Assembly: GCA_038030265.1 (NCBI GenBank)
Contig: CM075939.1
Coordinates: 54,045,253 to 54,109,252 of the forward strand
Length of the DNA stretch: 64,000 nt
From: Corythucha ciliata
Taxonomy: Eukaryota > Arthropoda > Insecta > Hemiptera > Tingidae
Direction of reading: 5' to 3'
Shown: positions 34,380 through 45,222 of the stretch, piece after piece
Numbering within the stretch: the stretch's first letter is position 1
Layout of the letters: every line of letters begins with the position of its first letter
Made by a program: the position numbers and the translations under genes
The notes under the pieces: generated by a model
Databases searched by the model: none
Told to the model about the DNA's origin: nothing
What the model saw: only the letters and a program-made list of their open reading frames with translations

Positions 34380-35291
34380 ATGGCCAACATCGAAGAATTG
34401 GTTGAGCAACTCGCTCAATTACGCCAACAAATTCAAGAGTTGACGCCTCCCGCCGCTCCACCGGTCGGCGACGATAATCAAGCCGCTCCTCAAAACGCAA
34501 ACCCCGCCTTCGTCAGCCGCGTCACTCCGAAACTTCCTCCGTTCTGGAGAAATAAACCGACATTGTGGTTTTCTCAAGTAGATGCCCAATTCGCTCTCGC
34601 CGGCATCACTCAAGAGACAACGAAGTATTCGCATTTAATCTCTCAACTCGACGAACGATATATCAGAGAAATCGAAGACCTAGTAGCAACACCTCCTGCG
34701 CAGAACCCCTATACAACTCTCAAAAACGCTCTCATCGAACGCCTTTCTGTTTCCGAGTCTCAACGTGTTCGACAGCTACTCTCCCAAGAGGAATTAGGTG
34801 ACTGGAAACCATCGCAATTCCTCCGACACTTACGATCTCTGGCTGGACCGACCCCGGTGCATGAAAATCTGTTAAGATCTTTGTGGATCCAACGTCTCCC
34901 GCCCCCTGTCCAAGCCATTCTCCAAACACAGTCTGACTCGCCGCTCGACCGTCTCTCCGCAACAGCGGACAAAATAATGGAAATTCAACCTGCCATAGCT
35001 TCTTCTCATCCCTCTTTCCCCGTCGTCAACGCTGTATCTCCCCCAGGACAAGATATCAGTCGTGAACTCACCGAGATTCATCAACAGCTCGCAGACCTCA
35101 CACTCCGAATTTCTAACAACCCTCGACACTCTCGGTCCCGTTCTCGTCAAAGTCATTCAACCCGTTCTCGCAGTCCATCGGCAGCTTCACAATCGACATT
35201 CTGTTGGTACCACGCCAAGTTCAATGAACGAGCATCAAAATGCAGACCGCCCTGTTCATTTCATTCAAAAAACGCCACCAGCAGCCAGTAA
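34380..35291 (+). CDS. gag: Gag of gypsy element 1
   Basis: 303-residue capsid/nucleocapsid protein of the LTR element, packaging its RNA in cytoplasmic particles. Starts at the first ATG after the primer site ([11 protein letters not shown]). N-terminal coiled region, then [20 protein letters not shown] and a helical capsid-like part including [19 protein letters not shown] (the same wording, EVELGDDKPSQLWRRM, is in element 2). A Ser/Arg-rich linker ([15 protein letters not shown]) precedes [18 protein letters not shown], a Cys-His motif typical of Mag-like gag ends. Stops at 35291, inside the loop of the stem that may stimulate frameshifting into pol. Confidence 0.9.
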   Translation: MANIEELVEQLAQLRQQIQELTPPAAPPVGDDNQAAPQNANPAFVSRVTPKLPPFWRNKPTLWFSQVDAQFALAGITQETTKYSHLISQLDERYIREIEDLVATPPAQNPYTTLKNALIERLSVSESQRVRQLLSQEELGDWKPSQFLRHLRSLAGPTPVHENLLRSLWIQRLPPPVQAILQTQSDSPLDRLSATADKIMEIQPAIASSHPSFPVVNAVSPPGQDISRELTEIHQQLADLTLRISNNPRHSRSRSRQSHSTRSRSPSAASQSTFCWYHAKFNERASKCRPPCSFHSKNATSSQ

Positions 35292-38200
35292 CGGCGGCAG
35301 CTGACTGCAAAATCGGAAAGTACCGCCTTTTCATTACCGACCGTAATTCCGCAAAACAGTTTCTTCTCGACACCGGTTCTGACGTTTGTTGTTTCCCGGC
35401 ACGTTTTCTATCAAACCGTCGTCCTAAAACCTCTTTCGATCTTTACGCCGCGAATACGTCGAACATCAGCACATACGGCTCAGTCACGCTAACTCTTGAT
35501 TTCGGATTACGCCGCAACTTCCATTGGAATTTCATTGTCGCCGACGTCAACGTCCCAATCATTGGCTCTGATTTTTTTGGGCATTTCCATCTGTTGCCAG
35601 ATTGCCGATCTCAACGTCTTCTCGATGGGACAACTGGACTTTCCGTCGCCTGTTCAAAAATAAGTCAGACGTACCCCAACATCAAAACAATCGACGATTC
35701 TCATCCATTCGCTGAGTTACTTTCACGATTTCCAGAAATTACTCGTCCATCTGGAGTACCTCGGGATATAAAACACTCGACCAAACACTACATACATACC
35801 GCTCCCGGCCCTCCAATTTCTTTTCGCCCACGTCGTCTATCTGGTGATCGTTTAAAAATCGCACAGAAAGAGTTCGAAGCAATGCTTCAAGAAGGCACCG
35901 CACGTCCTTCGGATAGTCCTTGGGCATCCCCTCTTCACATTGTGCCAAAGAAAACTGGCACCGGCTGGCGCCCTTGTGGCGACTATCGCGCTCTAAACGC
36001 ACGTACCATTCCTGACAGTTATCCCGTTCGACACATACATGATTTCGCTCATTCAATCAGTGGTTCTACTATTTTCTCTCTAGTTGATTTGGTTAAAGCC
36101 TATCAACAAATTCCTGTCAACGAGTCGGACATTTGTAAGACAGCAATCTCAACTCCTTTCGGTTTGTTCGAGTTTCCATTTATGTGCTTCGGTCTTCGCA
36201 ACGCCGCTCAAACTTTCCAGCGCTTCATGGATGAAGTAACTCGAGGCCTAGATTTCTGTTATGTCTACATCGACGACATCCTCATATTTTCAAAATCAAG
36301 AGCAGAACACATCGCTCATCTCAAAACTCTTTTCACACGCCTGTCGCACTACGGCGTCGTCATTAACACTTCGAAAAGCGTTTTTGCTGCGAGCGAAGTA
36401 ATTTTTCTCGGGCATCGTGTTTCCGCCGAAGGTATAGCCCCACCGCCTGATCGTGTCGCCGCCATTCAATTCTATCCTCAACCATCTGATGCAAAAGGTC
36501 TCCGTCGTTTTCTCGGCATGTTGAATTTTTACAGACGACATATCCCCATGGCAGCAGAAGTTCAAGCTCCTCTTCACGCCCTTCTTGGCCCCGAAGTCAA
36601 AGGCTCGACCCCTATCACGTGGACTCCGACTCTCGAACAAGCTTTCAACGACTGCAAAAATAAATTCTCTTCGGCAGTTTCCCTCACATTCCCTGTAACC
36701 GGAGCAGAAGTGGCGTTATTCACAGACGTTTCTAATCACGCCATCGGAGCTGTCATCCAGCAGAAGACCAATGACGCTTGGCAACCACTCGCTTTTTTCT
36801 CAAAAAAGATCTCTGCTCGTCAAGCTGCGTGGCCCGTCTACTACAGAGAACTTCTAGCAATTTATGAAGCAATTCATCATTTTCGGCATTTTCTGGAAGG
36901 CCAAGTATTTACAACTTACACTGACCACAAACCCCTCACACATATCTTCACACAAAAACATGACAAATTGCCCCCTGTCCAACGTAATCAGCTCACATAC
37001 ATTTCACAGTTCACAACCGACATCCAACACGTAGGAGGATCTGACAACGTCGTCGCGGACGCCCTATCTCGAGTACAATCTGTTTCAACGGCTCTCGATT
37101 TCGAATCGTTGTCTCAATCGCAACAATTAGACCCCGAGCTTCAGTCTTGGGAATCAAAAACGTCTTCTCTTACTCTCGAAAAACTCATCGTTCCTGGCAC
37201 GCGAATTGAGATAATTTGTGACACCTCAACAGGTCGTCCTCGCCCTTTTATTCCTCATCCTTTACGACGCTCAGTTTTTCTCCAGTTACACATCCTCAGC
37301 CACCCCGGTGCTCGTGCGACTACAAGACTGATCACCGAAAGATTCGTTTGGCCGTCAATGAAGAAGGATATTCCCGCATGGACACGTGCTTGTCTTGCTT
37401 GTCAACGGTCCAAAGTTTCGCGACACGTCCACTCACCGCTAGGACATTTCGACACTCCTACATCTCGTTTCTCTCACGTCCACATCGATTTGACCGGCCC
37501 ACTTCCACTTTCGAATGGTTTCAGGTACTGTCTCACCTGCATCGATCGTGTCACTCGATGGCCAGAAGTAACACCTCTTCCTGACATCACAGCTAACACC
37601 GTTGCTCTCGCTTTTCTATCCACGTGGATTTCTCGTTACGGCGTTCCAGAAAAGATCACTACTGATCGCGGTATGCAGTTCATGTCTTCAGTTTTCTGCA
37701 CACTTTCGAAACGTTTCGGAATCGATGTGTGTCACACAACGAGTTACCACCCGGCATCCAACGGCTTGGTCGAACGCTTGCATCGTCAGCTAAAAACCGC
37801 CATCACTTGCCACGCTGACAGAAATTGGACCGAAAAACTTCCCCTCGTTCTCCTTGGAATACGATCCGCCTTCAAGGAAGATCTTCAAACCACCTCGGCA
37901 ACCCTCGTTTTTGGAGAAAGTCTTCGACTTCCAGGAGAATTCTTGTCACCTCAACCCGAAACAAATTCTACTCCTGAGTTAATCGAACACCTCGCTAAAA
38001 TCATCAGTCAGATCCGACCAATACCGACTTCTCGACATTCGACACCTGGTAGTTTCGTCTTCAAAAATCTCGACTCTTGTACACACGTCATGTTACGTGA
38101 TGACAGCACTCGTCATCCCTTCCAAAATCGTTACTCAGGACCCTATCCCGTCGTTAAACGCGACAAAGTCTACAAGACCATCACGATCAAGACCAGTTCT

Positions 38201-38428
38201 GAAAAAACACGTAACAGTCTCAATCGACCGTGTCAAACCGGCGTATTTTCTTCACGAAGACGTAGACTCTACCACCCTCACCCACCCGACAACTTCAGCC
38301 ATAAACAAGAAGGTTCGCTTCGATCTGGGCGAGCTACGCTCTCCTCCTCCAAGGGGGTGATGTGGCGAAAATTTTCGACCACATTGTTTAATAAGGAACA
38401 GATGAATTTAGTGCCGTTCCGATTTTAG
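35240..38428 (+). CDS. pol: Pol of gypsy element 1: protease, RT, RNase H, integrase
   Basis: Frame -1 relative to gag; the ATG at 35240 lies inside gag, and pol is probably reached by frameshifting at 35267-35273. Protease: [13 protein letters not shown] (residues 41-53). [58 protein letters not shown] (YIDD near residue 343). RNase [33 protein letters not shown]. Integrase: HHCC zinc-binding segment ending ACLACQRSK, then catalytic Asp in HIDLTGP (residue 750), Asp in TTDRG (809) and Glu in NGLVERLHR (845), so D-X35-E. Near 38195 the frame shifts: the expected tail ([14 protein letters not shown]) is in the frame of 38097-38360, whereas this frame runs on into the LTR to 38428. Confidence 0.93.
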   Translation: MQTALFISFKKRHQQPVTAAADCKIGKYRLFITDRNSAKQFLLDTGSDVCCFPARFLSNRRPKTSFDLYAANTSNISTYGSVTLTLDFGLRRNFHWNFIVADVNVPIIGSDFFGHFHLLPDCRSQRLLDGTTGLSVACSKISQTYPNIKTIDDSHPFAELLSRFPEITRPSGVPRDIKHSTKHYIHTAPGPPISFRPRRLSGDRLKIAQKEFEAMLQEGTARPSDSPWASPLHIVPKKTGTGWRPCGDYRALNARTIPDSYPVRHIHDFAHSISGSTIFSLVDLVKAYQQIPVNESDICKTAISTPFGLFEFPFMCFGLRNAAQTFQRFMDEVTRGLDFCYVYIDDILIFSKSRAEHIAHLKTLFTRLSHYGVVINTSKSVFAASEVIFLGHRVSAEGIAPPPDRVAAIQFYPQPSDAKGLRRFLGMLNFYRRHIPMAAEVQAPLHALLGPEVKGSTPITWTPTLEQAFNDCKNKFSSAVSLTFPVTGAEVALFTDVSNHAIGAVIQQKTNDAWQPLAFFSKKISARQAAWPVYYRELLAIYEAIHHFRHFLEGQVFTTYTDHKPLTHIFTQKHDKLPPVQRNQLTYISQFTTDIQHVGGSDNVVADALSRVQSVSTALDFESLSQSQQLDPELQSWESKTSSLTLEKLIVPGTRIEIICDTSTGRPRPFIPHPLRRSVFLQLHILSHPGARATTRLITERFVWPSMKKDIPAWTRACLACQRSKVSRHVHSPLGHFDTPTSRFSHVHIDLTGPLPLSNGFRYCLTCIDRVTRWPEVTPLPDITANTVALAFLSTWISRYGVPEKITTDRGMQFMSSVFCTLSKRFGIDVCHTTSYHPASNGLVERLHRQLKTAITCHADRNWTEKLPLVLLGIRSAFKEDLQTTSATLVFGESLRLPGEFLSPQPETNSTPELIEHLAKIISQIRPIPTSRHSTPGSFVFKNLDSCTHVMLRDDSTRHPFQNRYSGPYPVVKRDKVYKTITIKTSSEKTRNSLNRPCQTGVFSSRRRRLYHPHPPDNFSHKQEGSLRSGRATLSSSKGVMWRKFSTTLFNKEQMNLVPFRF
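35267..35308 (+). promoter_or_regulatory. Candidate -1 ribosomal frameshift signal (gag to pol)
   Basis: Slippery heptamer A AAA AAC at 35267-35273, phased correctly to the gag frame (AAA AAC codons). A 7-nt spacer follows, then a stem GCAGCCAG (35281-35288) with CTGACTGC (35301-35308), 7 of 8 pairs, 12-nt loop containing the gag stop. Slipping back one base gives ...FKKRHQQ in the pol frame, as observed. Confidence 0.75.
38346..38360 (+). promoter_or_regulatory. Polypurine tract of gypsy element 1
   Basis: AAGGGGGTGA (38351-38360) directly before the 3' LTR primes plus-strand DNA synthesis in this class. Confidence 0.75.
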
Positions 38429-38520
38429 AATTTCTACTTTTAAGTTTTTGGGTTTCTGTCAAAATAAAATACTTTTTCGTCTCAAGCGTCTCATTCAGAA
38501 GTGATAAACAAACCACTTCA
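38361..38520 (+). repeat. 3' LTR of gypsy element 1
   Basis: 160 bp, six differences from the 5' LTR, three of them clustered in the last 16 bases. Confidence 0.93.
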
Positions 38521-38524
38521 TAGC

Positions 38525-38800
38525 ATTCAAATTTCGTGGATTTGGCTATTTCAAATGGGCATTTCAGGAATTTGGCTCAAATACGCGATCTGGCGTCTTC
38601 AAATCCAATTTCGTGAATTTTCATGGTTCGAAAATCCAATTTTGGGGAGCTGAATTCTTCAAAAACCAAATTATTCGGAATTGATATCTGTAAAACCCCA
38701 ATTTCCCGAATTTTCTCTCCATTAAAAATCATTATTTTCTGGGCTTGGGAATTTCAGAAATCCAGTTTAATCGCTTTAATAGAAGTGCCTCAAAATGCTA
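38525..38800 (+). repeat. Array B, right flank of gypsy element 1
   Basis: Units ATTCAAATTTCGTGGATTTG, AAAATCCAATTTTGGGGAGC and AAACCCCAATTTCCCGAATT continue the array interrupted by the LTR element. Confidence 0.75.
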
Positions 38801-41800
38801 AAAATTAAGCCGAGTCCGATTATTTTGTATAATTATTTTCATTCCAACCCGGGGGGGGGGGCATGGGTCTGGGCCCCTATAGGCGGACTTTTTCTGCTGT
38901 TGGTGGCATCAATCAGGCTAGACCGCTAAAAAGAACACCCGAAACTTGCAATTTCGTAAAATTGAAGATCAGAAACTTCCAATGTGAATAATTGGACCTG
39001 CGCTATATGGACGTATTATACGTAAATAGCCCATTTGTTTCAAAGGAATGGAGTGTTACACGTACCTCCACAATCATCGAAACAGCCGATTGCTTATGTC
39101 AAAGCGTGGATCGTTTTTATGGACGAAAATCCCCTTCTACACGAGAGGTTTTTTGCGCTTTTTCTCCACTTTTCAGTGACAGGTAATTCATGTCAAATTG
39201 AAGTTGATAGTAAGACCCTGACAGACTGGCCGCTCTCCTAGCCGTCTCTTTATTAGGCTGGAACGAATGAACTTTTTATTAGTTAAATAAGAAAACGTAT
39301 ACCTTTTGTGACTTGCTTTTAATAGTAACTTCACCGTTGCAACATTCATTTTTCTCTCTCTCTCTCTCTCTCTCTAATTCGTTGAGAGATTTACCATGAC
39401 CCGATATATACAGGCATGCATCAAAGAAATCTTAAAATACAAAGCTCGTTATAAAGGGAGATCTGGTCAAGCGATAAACCCCTGGTGATTGTTGTCTAAT
39501 GGACGTACGCCTTTTTTCCAACTGATACTATGGGTGAGAAAGGCGTTTAACTATACATTTTGTTAAACTGTTAACTTTTACACTTTGACGCGTTTGATTC
39601 ACTTACATAAAAAAAATTGAACTGAAGAAAAAGGGACGGAGAGAAGTTTAATTCTATTAATTTGAAAAAAAAAAAAGTAGATAGAACGAGCAAGAACCGA
39701 ACTGAGGCTGCAACTATACAGCCCCGAGGGGAATTACATTGGGAAACAAAGAGAACCTTGGCATTTCCATCGGCTTTACTTTAATTAGTGTAAAATAAGT
39801 TTAAGGAAGTCCTTACGGTAGAATTCATATTTTATCCCATATTCATTCTTGCCCCGCATTTTCGACGTTAATAAATAATAAAAATGCAACATGGGAGAAT
39901 AGCAAGTCTCGTGTTACTCAGCTCATGCTATTTCGTATCGAAATTCCGTCTCGATTTTTGGATACCCCGTGTCGTTGAACTCATAGATTCGAGCTTTTTA
40001 CGCATTTTCACCTTTACTTTTTGTCGATTTTTTTCATTAATTCAAATTCAAGTGTTTTGAAAAGAGCCAGACAGTGGTAAATTGTGAAATGCAGCCAGTC
40101 GCGCGGGTCAAAATGCGCGTAGAAGAGCCTCAGCCCTCCCTCGAAGCAGATTGAAATGGGCGACGTATAGGTACAGTAGGCCGCGGATTTTGTATTGGCT
40201 TGTGAGAAGGCCATCAGTAGGGTTCAACTGAGCGTCGAGGATCAGGACTTATAGGGGCTGTCATTGCGTACGCATACCGTTCGTTGGAAAATCGTGCAAG
40301 CTGGTCAATGCGACCACAACGGTATAGAACCCCTTCATCAACAGCTCGTCGGGTCGAGAACCCCGCCGGGATTTTATAAGGGCGCGAAACCACACCACTA
40401 TGTTTTCTTTTTGCCCATCAGCAACAATGTGTGACCTTGAGAGAAAAAAAAAAAAATCCGTGCTTTGTTACATAAATAACGGCTGCGACCGAGTGGGAGG
40501 AACGTTTTTTAATTTCCTTTTCTTTTACTTCTCTTCGCTAAAGGGAGAGTCTCTGTGAACTCAAGGATGCAAGATACACGCTTCTCGTTGGTAGAGCGAC
40601 GACGGGAGAACCGCAGGCGTACGTTGGATTGATTATGTAGTTTACCGGTAAATAACAAAAAAAAAAGGAACGCGCTCTTAACTAAAGAGCTATTAGTGAT
40701 ATTACTAACTGTTTGGATGATTAGAAAACGAATAGGAGAAGAAATAAGAATCTCAGAAACGTCTAGTCATGATGTCAGTTCGAAAATCAACTTTTTTTTG
40801 TATAATGAAATGAAATTTCATTCGTTATCTTCATCTACTGAATGATTTGTCCGTAATTAACTCCGAGAGTACAGAGAATGCCATAGTTGAAAAGGTCAAG
40901 GTTTTTATAGAATGACAGCAATCGGAGGCTGTAGCGGTCTCAGTACTCAACATCTACTTGATACTTTTGGTGTAAATTCTTTGGTTCAAAGTTGAGATGT
41001 TCATTCCGTAGAGGACCGCCTTGTGAACGTGTCTGTCGAAAGTTTTCACATTAAAAATATAGTTTTGGATGATTTTCCAACAATAAATCAGTTTTTGGTA
41101 TACCGAGTAATCATCGAATCTTTCACGTAGACCGGCAAGTGATCCAAATCATAGTTCGTATTCCTTTTTGTTGGCCAACACTGCCAATCCTCTTCTTTGG
41201 GGCGAAGCCCGTAGTTTTTCAACGGAAGCATATCTGTTAGCATACTCGGTTCGTTCGATCTCAAGTGTCTGTCTTTAAGGTGGTCATTTCGTCGCGTACG
41301 CCTCCTGTTGATAAAGGTGAAACAAGAGTGTGTGTGTGGGGGGGGGGGGGGTAATCACTACGGCTGTCCCCCAAGAGGCCCAAACAAACCAATAAGCAGA
41401 ACTCGTTTCTGGCTCAATCGGCGCCCACCGTGTGGAATATTCGTCCAAACCGACTAGCTCACCATTTTTTTTCACTTTCCATTCACCCGGGTAGAAGTCT
41501 TCGGGCACTATTATTATTTTATTTTTTTTTAAGAGGCGTCAAATGGCTGCAATAGGAGGTGACATTTAATACCTCGTCGTTCCTTTCGACGTTTCTCCTC
41601 AAACTCGTAAATTCGTTGGTCGAGACAGTAGTATTTATCGACAGTTTCTGCACATTTTTCGCACTCGCAATGAATCGTACTGGGTGGGAGGCCGGTGCCG
41701 AAGACTTGGAACTGCGAGGAGGCGTCTTCTACTGATGTATGTGACTGATTTGCCTCCATTCGTTGGTTAACACTGAGACTCCCTGGTTGGGGGTGGAAAA

Positions 41801-42049
41801 AAATAACAATTTTATTTCTTTCCCATGTGACATTGTGCACGGGTTCGGCTCTAATTATTGACAGCTCCCGTTAATCGGTCGATCAACCTGTTGATTCAGC
41901 CTTCAAGTCGGATTCCATTTGTTTATAATAGGTAGGTATTTTCGTTTCGGGGATAATCCGTGCCATAAGCGGTCAGCCTAGGTGCATCCCAAGCAGGTTA
42001 CCAAGGAGATTATAGATCTCCTAGGTCAATAGGGACACTATTGAGTGTT
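38801..42049. other. No recognised gene; unique sequence
   Basis: Long stretch without array units or TIRs that I can see. Contains G-runs (38850-38860, 41339-41351), A-runs and a TC microsatellite at 39353. Short frames (40014-40214, 41284-41508, 41529-41840) carry no domain I recognise; a host exon cannot be excluded without transcript data. Confidence 0.5.
39353..39375 (+). repeat. (TC)n microsatellite
   Basis: Perfect TC dinucleotide run of 23 bases. Confidence 0.95.
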
Positions 42050-42056
42050 TCAAGGG

Positions 42057-42195
42057 CAGGGGCGCAAATTGAGGGGGGTTTGGGGGGGTGTCACACCCCC
42101 CCAAAATTCGGTGAATGATTTCTCAGGTGGTAAAACTCGCTCTGAATTATACTTTCGGGTGGTAAAATCCCTTTTTAAGTGGATAACATGGGGTG
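42057..42195 (+). repeat. G-rich element end CAGGGGCGCAA, copy 1
   Basis: CAGGGGCGCAAATTGAGG then GGGGGGGTGTCACACCCCCC and repeated GGTGGTAAAA words. The inverted partner at 52575-52670 has the same order (CAGGGGCGCAA, GGGGGGGTGTGAGAG, TTTTACCACC). Probably one end of a hAT-like or related element. Confidence 0.5.
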
Positions 42196-42645
42196 GAAAC
42201 ATTATGTCTTACAATTTTCACGCAATTTTTAGCGAACGTGTACACACCAAGTGCTAAATTTCTACCTCCTTTGGTAAGTGATAGATTTACTTCTACATTT
42301 CACGGGATATTATGTTCGGAGTTCGGAGAACCATCCAGGTGATAGGTGAATCGCTCGTTAGCGACAATCCAATGTTTGTTTAATGCAGTAGAATGCGTTA
42401 AATAAGCAGAAATGACTCACAGACGCGTTCAGGTGGTAGGATTCGCTAGGAATCAATTTCAGCCCGACTGCAGTGAGCGTAAGACTCAGGTTCTCCAGAC
42501 TAACTGGAACCAACCAAATATCCGGATAGAAATAGGATTCGTCCGAAGAATACTTTATAGTCCGGGAGCCCACCGTATGAAAAATCCGGATCATTTGACC
42601 GTGTCTGGCACCTGTATGGGATGTTTCTTATGATCTAGGACAGGG

Positions 42646-42740
42646 GTGGCCAACCCAGGGCCCGCGGGCCAAGAAGTGGCCCGCTGAGCCTTTCACTAAT
42701 GGCCCGCCCCGTGGCCTACAGTGATAAATTAACATTTTTA
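42646..42740 (+). mobile_element. hAT-type terminus with GGCCCGC motifs
   Basis: CAGGGGTGGCCAACCCAGGG, then CCCGCGGGCC, GTGGCCCGCTGAG and ATGGCCCGCCCCG. Same style as 30541. A single end; no partner found. Confidence 0.6.
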
Positions 42741-42839
42741 ATATTGGATTTTGGCGCCCCTAGGATTTTGGTGAAAATGAAATACGCTACAATTCATGCC
42801 TCCTCGTGGACGACTAATCCTCCGCTAAGTGTCCACTTA

Positions 42840-43140
42840 GTCCAGACCAAAATTGAAAATAACGCTAATTTGGGGTTGAAATTGAGATCAATGGCTAATT
42901 CACGGCTGAAATTATTGAGAAAAATAACTGATTCACGGACAGAAGTGAGAATAAATGCTAAATATCGGATAAAAAAGAAAACTACATAGCTAATTCGCGA
43001 CATAAAACGTTACTTCACGGCTAAAATTGAGAAAGAGCTCTAAAATCGCGGATAGAGTGTAAAAAACAGTAATTCGCGTTGAAAATTACGAAACACGCAA
43101 ATTCACAGTTAAAATGGTGAAAAATCGCTAAAATGTCAAA
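42840..43140 (-). repeat. Array A, minus orientation
   Basis: Units such as GCTAATTCACGGCTGAAATT and ACGGCTAAAATTGAGAAAG. Orientation flips to plus at about 43145. Confidence 0.8.
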
Positions 43141-43258
43141 AAATCGTTAGCCGCGTTAGCCCTTTTTCTCAATTTGAGCTGAAATAGAGTTTTCCTTAAT
43201 TTTAGCCGCGCTATAGTGATTTTGCCAATATTAGCCGTGAGTAAGGCGTTTGTTTTAC

Positions 43259-43624
43259 GTCACAATTCCTTTATATTTAGTGAATTAATTGCGATTAGAA
43301 GACCCTTTTTTACGGACAATTAGGGGATTACTCCCCTCCTCACCTCACCACCTAGTCACAACTGTGAATTCGAGGGAGTGGGGAGGCTGAAAATAAAGAA
43401 ATTAATCTTTAAATTAAATACTAACTATTCTTTACTTGTTTTGAGTTCCGAGAAAAAATTGCTCCCCAGCAGGTGGGATTCGAACCCACTACCTCCTAGT
43501 TTCGCGCCAGGTGCTCTAACCAACTGAGCTATCTCGTGAGTCCACCAAAGAGCGAATCCACCCAGGAGAAATCCCCTCTCGGAACTCAAACTGCACCTAT
43601 CGGGACAGTGCATGTCATACGTCA
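43259..43624 (-). mobile_element. tRNA-headed SINE, 366 bp, with 22-bp target duplication
   Basis: Flanked by identical 22-bp direct repeats at 43237-43258 and 43625-43646 (start GTGAGTAAGGCG, end GTTTTAC). On the minus strand: an ~86-bp leader, a tRNA-like domain with pol III A and B boxes (43466-43538), then a ~200-bp body ending AATTGTGAC without poly(A). The tRNA-like domain sits between a perfect 14-bp inverted repeat, TTTGAGTTCCGAGA (43440-43453) and TCTCGGAACTCAAA (43577-43590). Long duplications of this kind point to LINE-driven mobilisation. Confidence 0.75.
43466..43538 (-). pseudogene. tRNA-like domain of the SINE (not a functional tRNA)
   Basis: A box TAGCTCAGTTGG at 43531-43520, B box GGTTCGAATCC at 43486-43476. 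D stem GCTC/GAGC, anticodon stem CCTGG/CTAGG and T stem GTGGG/CCCAC all pair. The acceptor ends CACGAGA and CTGCTGG do not pair, and the anticodon loop CGCGAAA lacks U33, so it is a promoter module and no working tRNA. Confidence 0.8.
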
Positions 43625-43721
43625 GTGAGTAAGGCGTTTGTTTTACATTTTAAGCCACATTGGCCATTTCATTTCAATTTATAGCGTTCCCCATTTGCAC
43701 AAAATTCTGCAATTTGGGCAG

Positions 43722-43785
43722 TTCATTTCCACCCGTCTTCACTGAATTAAATCATATGTTAGTGGAGAAGACGGGTGGAAATGAA
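43722..43785. repeat. Hairpin with 19-bp perfect arms
   Basis: TTCATTTCCACCCGTCTTC (43722-43740) and its exact complement at 43767-43785; outer GCGTTCCCCATT and AATGGGGCGC also pair roughly. The left arm with its preceding GGGCAG also occurs inside the TIR element at 9977-10667 (about 10358-10380). Confidence 0.85.
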
Positions 43786-44329
43786 TAGCAATGGGGCGCT
43801 ATTAGTTATGGATTAGCACTTTTTCTTAGTTGAAGCCTGGAAATATCCTTTAGATTAGAGGATACGGATTGGCTTTTTCTCAATTTTAGCCGCGAATGAG
43901 TGATTTTTTAACTTTTTATCCGCAAATTAACGTTTTTCCTACAGGTTATACGCGAATTAGCGCTTTTACTCAATTTCATCGACGGATTAGGCAATGTTTC
44001 GCAATTTTAGCCGCGGGCTTGGTCCAAAAACAGCACATTAGCGGTTTTTAGGTACATTTTAGCCGTAATATTGGGAATCAGCGATTTTTTCCAAACTATG
44101 GTCTGGAAGTTGCATCGAAAACCTAGGATGAGCGCTTTTTTTCAGTTTTAGCCACGAATATTAGCACTTTTTCCAAATTTTGCCGCCTACTCACCCCACA
44201 ACATCGGCACATTAGAGAGCGTTCTCAATTTTATCTGCTTAAGGACCTAAAGAAACTTGAGAATCAGCGTATTTTCTCTCTATTTTAGCCGCGAATTTGC
44301 TTCCAGAAGGCACAAATTTTCTCAATTTT

Positions 44330-44580
44330 AGCCGTCAGAACTGCGATTTCGTGGGCTCGATCGATATTTATCCACACTGTTTGCTGATCACCAGTAAACG
44401 TTCTATTCTCCAAGTCGAATGGACTGAAAAACGTCGAAAGGAGCCAAGTCACTGTACAATCGTATACCAAAACTCTTTTTCACGTGCTTTAAATCTGTGA
44501 ACATAAACCTAAAAGTCATCATTTTTCTATATTTAAGCTTTTCGGGGGCCCTCTCTGATAGGTGGCCCGGGGCGGTCCAC
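44330..44580 (-). repeat. Array A-associated core, copy 1
   Basis: Read on the minus strand: a GC-rich head (GGGCCACCTATCAGAGAGGG region), then AAAGAGTTTTGGTATACGATTG, GGCTCCTTTCGACG, TTTTTCAGTCCATTCGAC and GAATAGAACGTTTACTGG, followed by array A units. The same word order recurs at 49470, 54151 and 54876. Confidence 0.75.
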
Positions 44581-44611
44581 CCCCCACGCCATGGCCTCGG
44601 ACGCTACTCTT

Positions 44612-44960
44612 CACGGCACACCCTTGCTCTTTCACACTAATTTTCTGCTCTGAGTGGTGTGAATACGCCATTTTATGGCCGATGTAGCCGATTTAGCTTT
44701 TAACACGACATTTATCTGGTAAAACTGTGTCTTAGGACTCAAATTACCCAGGAAAATTAACCCAGAAACAAGAGAATTTCATAAAGAGGCGGTAAATTTG
44801 GTGAAGAATTTGGAATTTTTGCCTCAAGAATTGTATTTTTGCACATGTAGACATAATTGATTCGCAAAATCGTATTTTCTATAGGGGGGGGGGGGTAAAT
44901 CTGAACTGCTCAGATTCTTGCTCCCCCAATGTCGGCTGACTTCCGCTGCCACTGCTTCTG
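44612..44960 (-). repeat. Dispersed repeat, copy 2 (partner at 26025-26345)
   Basis: Minus-strand reading matches copy 1 in block order, including the poly-C tract (G-run at 44884-44895) and the GCGTATTCACAC end. The start overlaps the Penelope-like coding fragment. Confidence 0.75.
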
Positions 44961-45222
44961 GTAATAAGGAAACTGCGTGTTCGGTGTCGATTATGTTTTG
45001 TTCTGTGTCTTTCCTAATGTTGTTCCTTTGTATGTTGTGCTTGAAACCTTTTTCTAATAAATCGGTTTCGTCTTTGTTTAGTGCCGTTTTTGTGAGGTTG
45101 ACAAGCCTAGGGTAGAAAATGTGATCGGTGTATTTTGTTGTGTCTCTAGGTGGAATGAGTGAATTTAGTTTCTTTTTTAGTGTGTCGTATTTCTTCTTTA
45201 TGTCCGTGTGTGCCCTACTTTG
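44931..45222 (-). pseudogene. Penelope-like element (PLE) N-terminal coding fragment
   Basis: Minus-strand frame without stops over about 95 codons. It reads KKKYDTLKKKLNSLI, then HIFYPRLVNLTKTALN, ETDLLEKGFKHNI and IIDTEHAVSLLPEAVA. The order 'VNL(S/T)...L...E..LL.KGl.' then an 'IE/TE.Al..LP' helix is the usual N-terminal region of PLE polyproteins, upstream of RT and GIY-YIG domains, neither of which is present. A frameshift near 45222 separates it from further similar-looking upstream codons (DTIHANRDINRIHKV). It runs into the dispersed repeat, where the partner copy keeps only a stub. Confidence 0.65.

Larger units (their letters stand above)
34155..38520 (+). mobile_element. Ty3/gypsy LTR retrotransposon 1 (4366 bp, Mag-like)
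   Basis: Two 160-bp LTRs (34155-34314, 38361-38520), 4-bp duplication TAGC at 34151-34154 and 38521-38524, primer site, gag, pol (protease-RT-RNase H-integrase) and polypurine tract. The LTRs differ at 6 of 160 positions by my count. No envelope gene. Gag and pol are joined by an apparent -1 frameshift signal. One coding break was seen, near the C-terminus of pol. The compact size, gag-end Cys-His motif and 4-bp duplication fit Mag-type elements. Confidence 0.95.
43150..44329 (+). repeat. Array A, plus orientation, interrupted by a SINE
   Basis: Units such as AATTTTAGCCGCGAATGAG and GCGAATTAGCGCTTTTACTC. The SINE at 43259-43624 and the hairpin at 43722-43785 lie within it. Confidence 0.8.

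Noticed and set aside
34155..38520. Endogenous retrovirus with envelope
   Set aside because: No env frame between integrase and the polypurine tract; the element is a plain gag-pol Ty3/gypsy type.
43466..43538. Functional tRNA gene
   Set aside because: A and B boxes, D, anticodon and T stems are present, but the acceptor stem does not pair and the anticodon loop lacks U33. The flanking 22-bp duplication shows it is part of a SINE.
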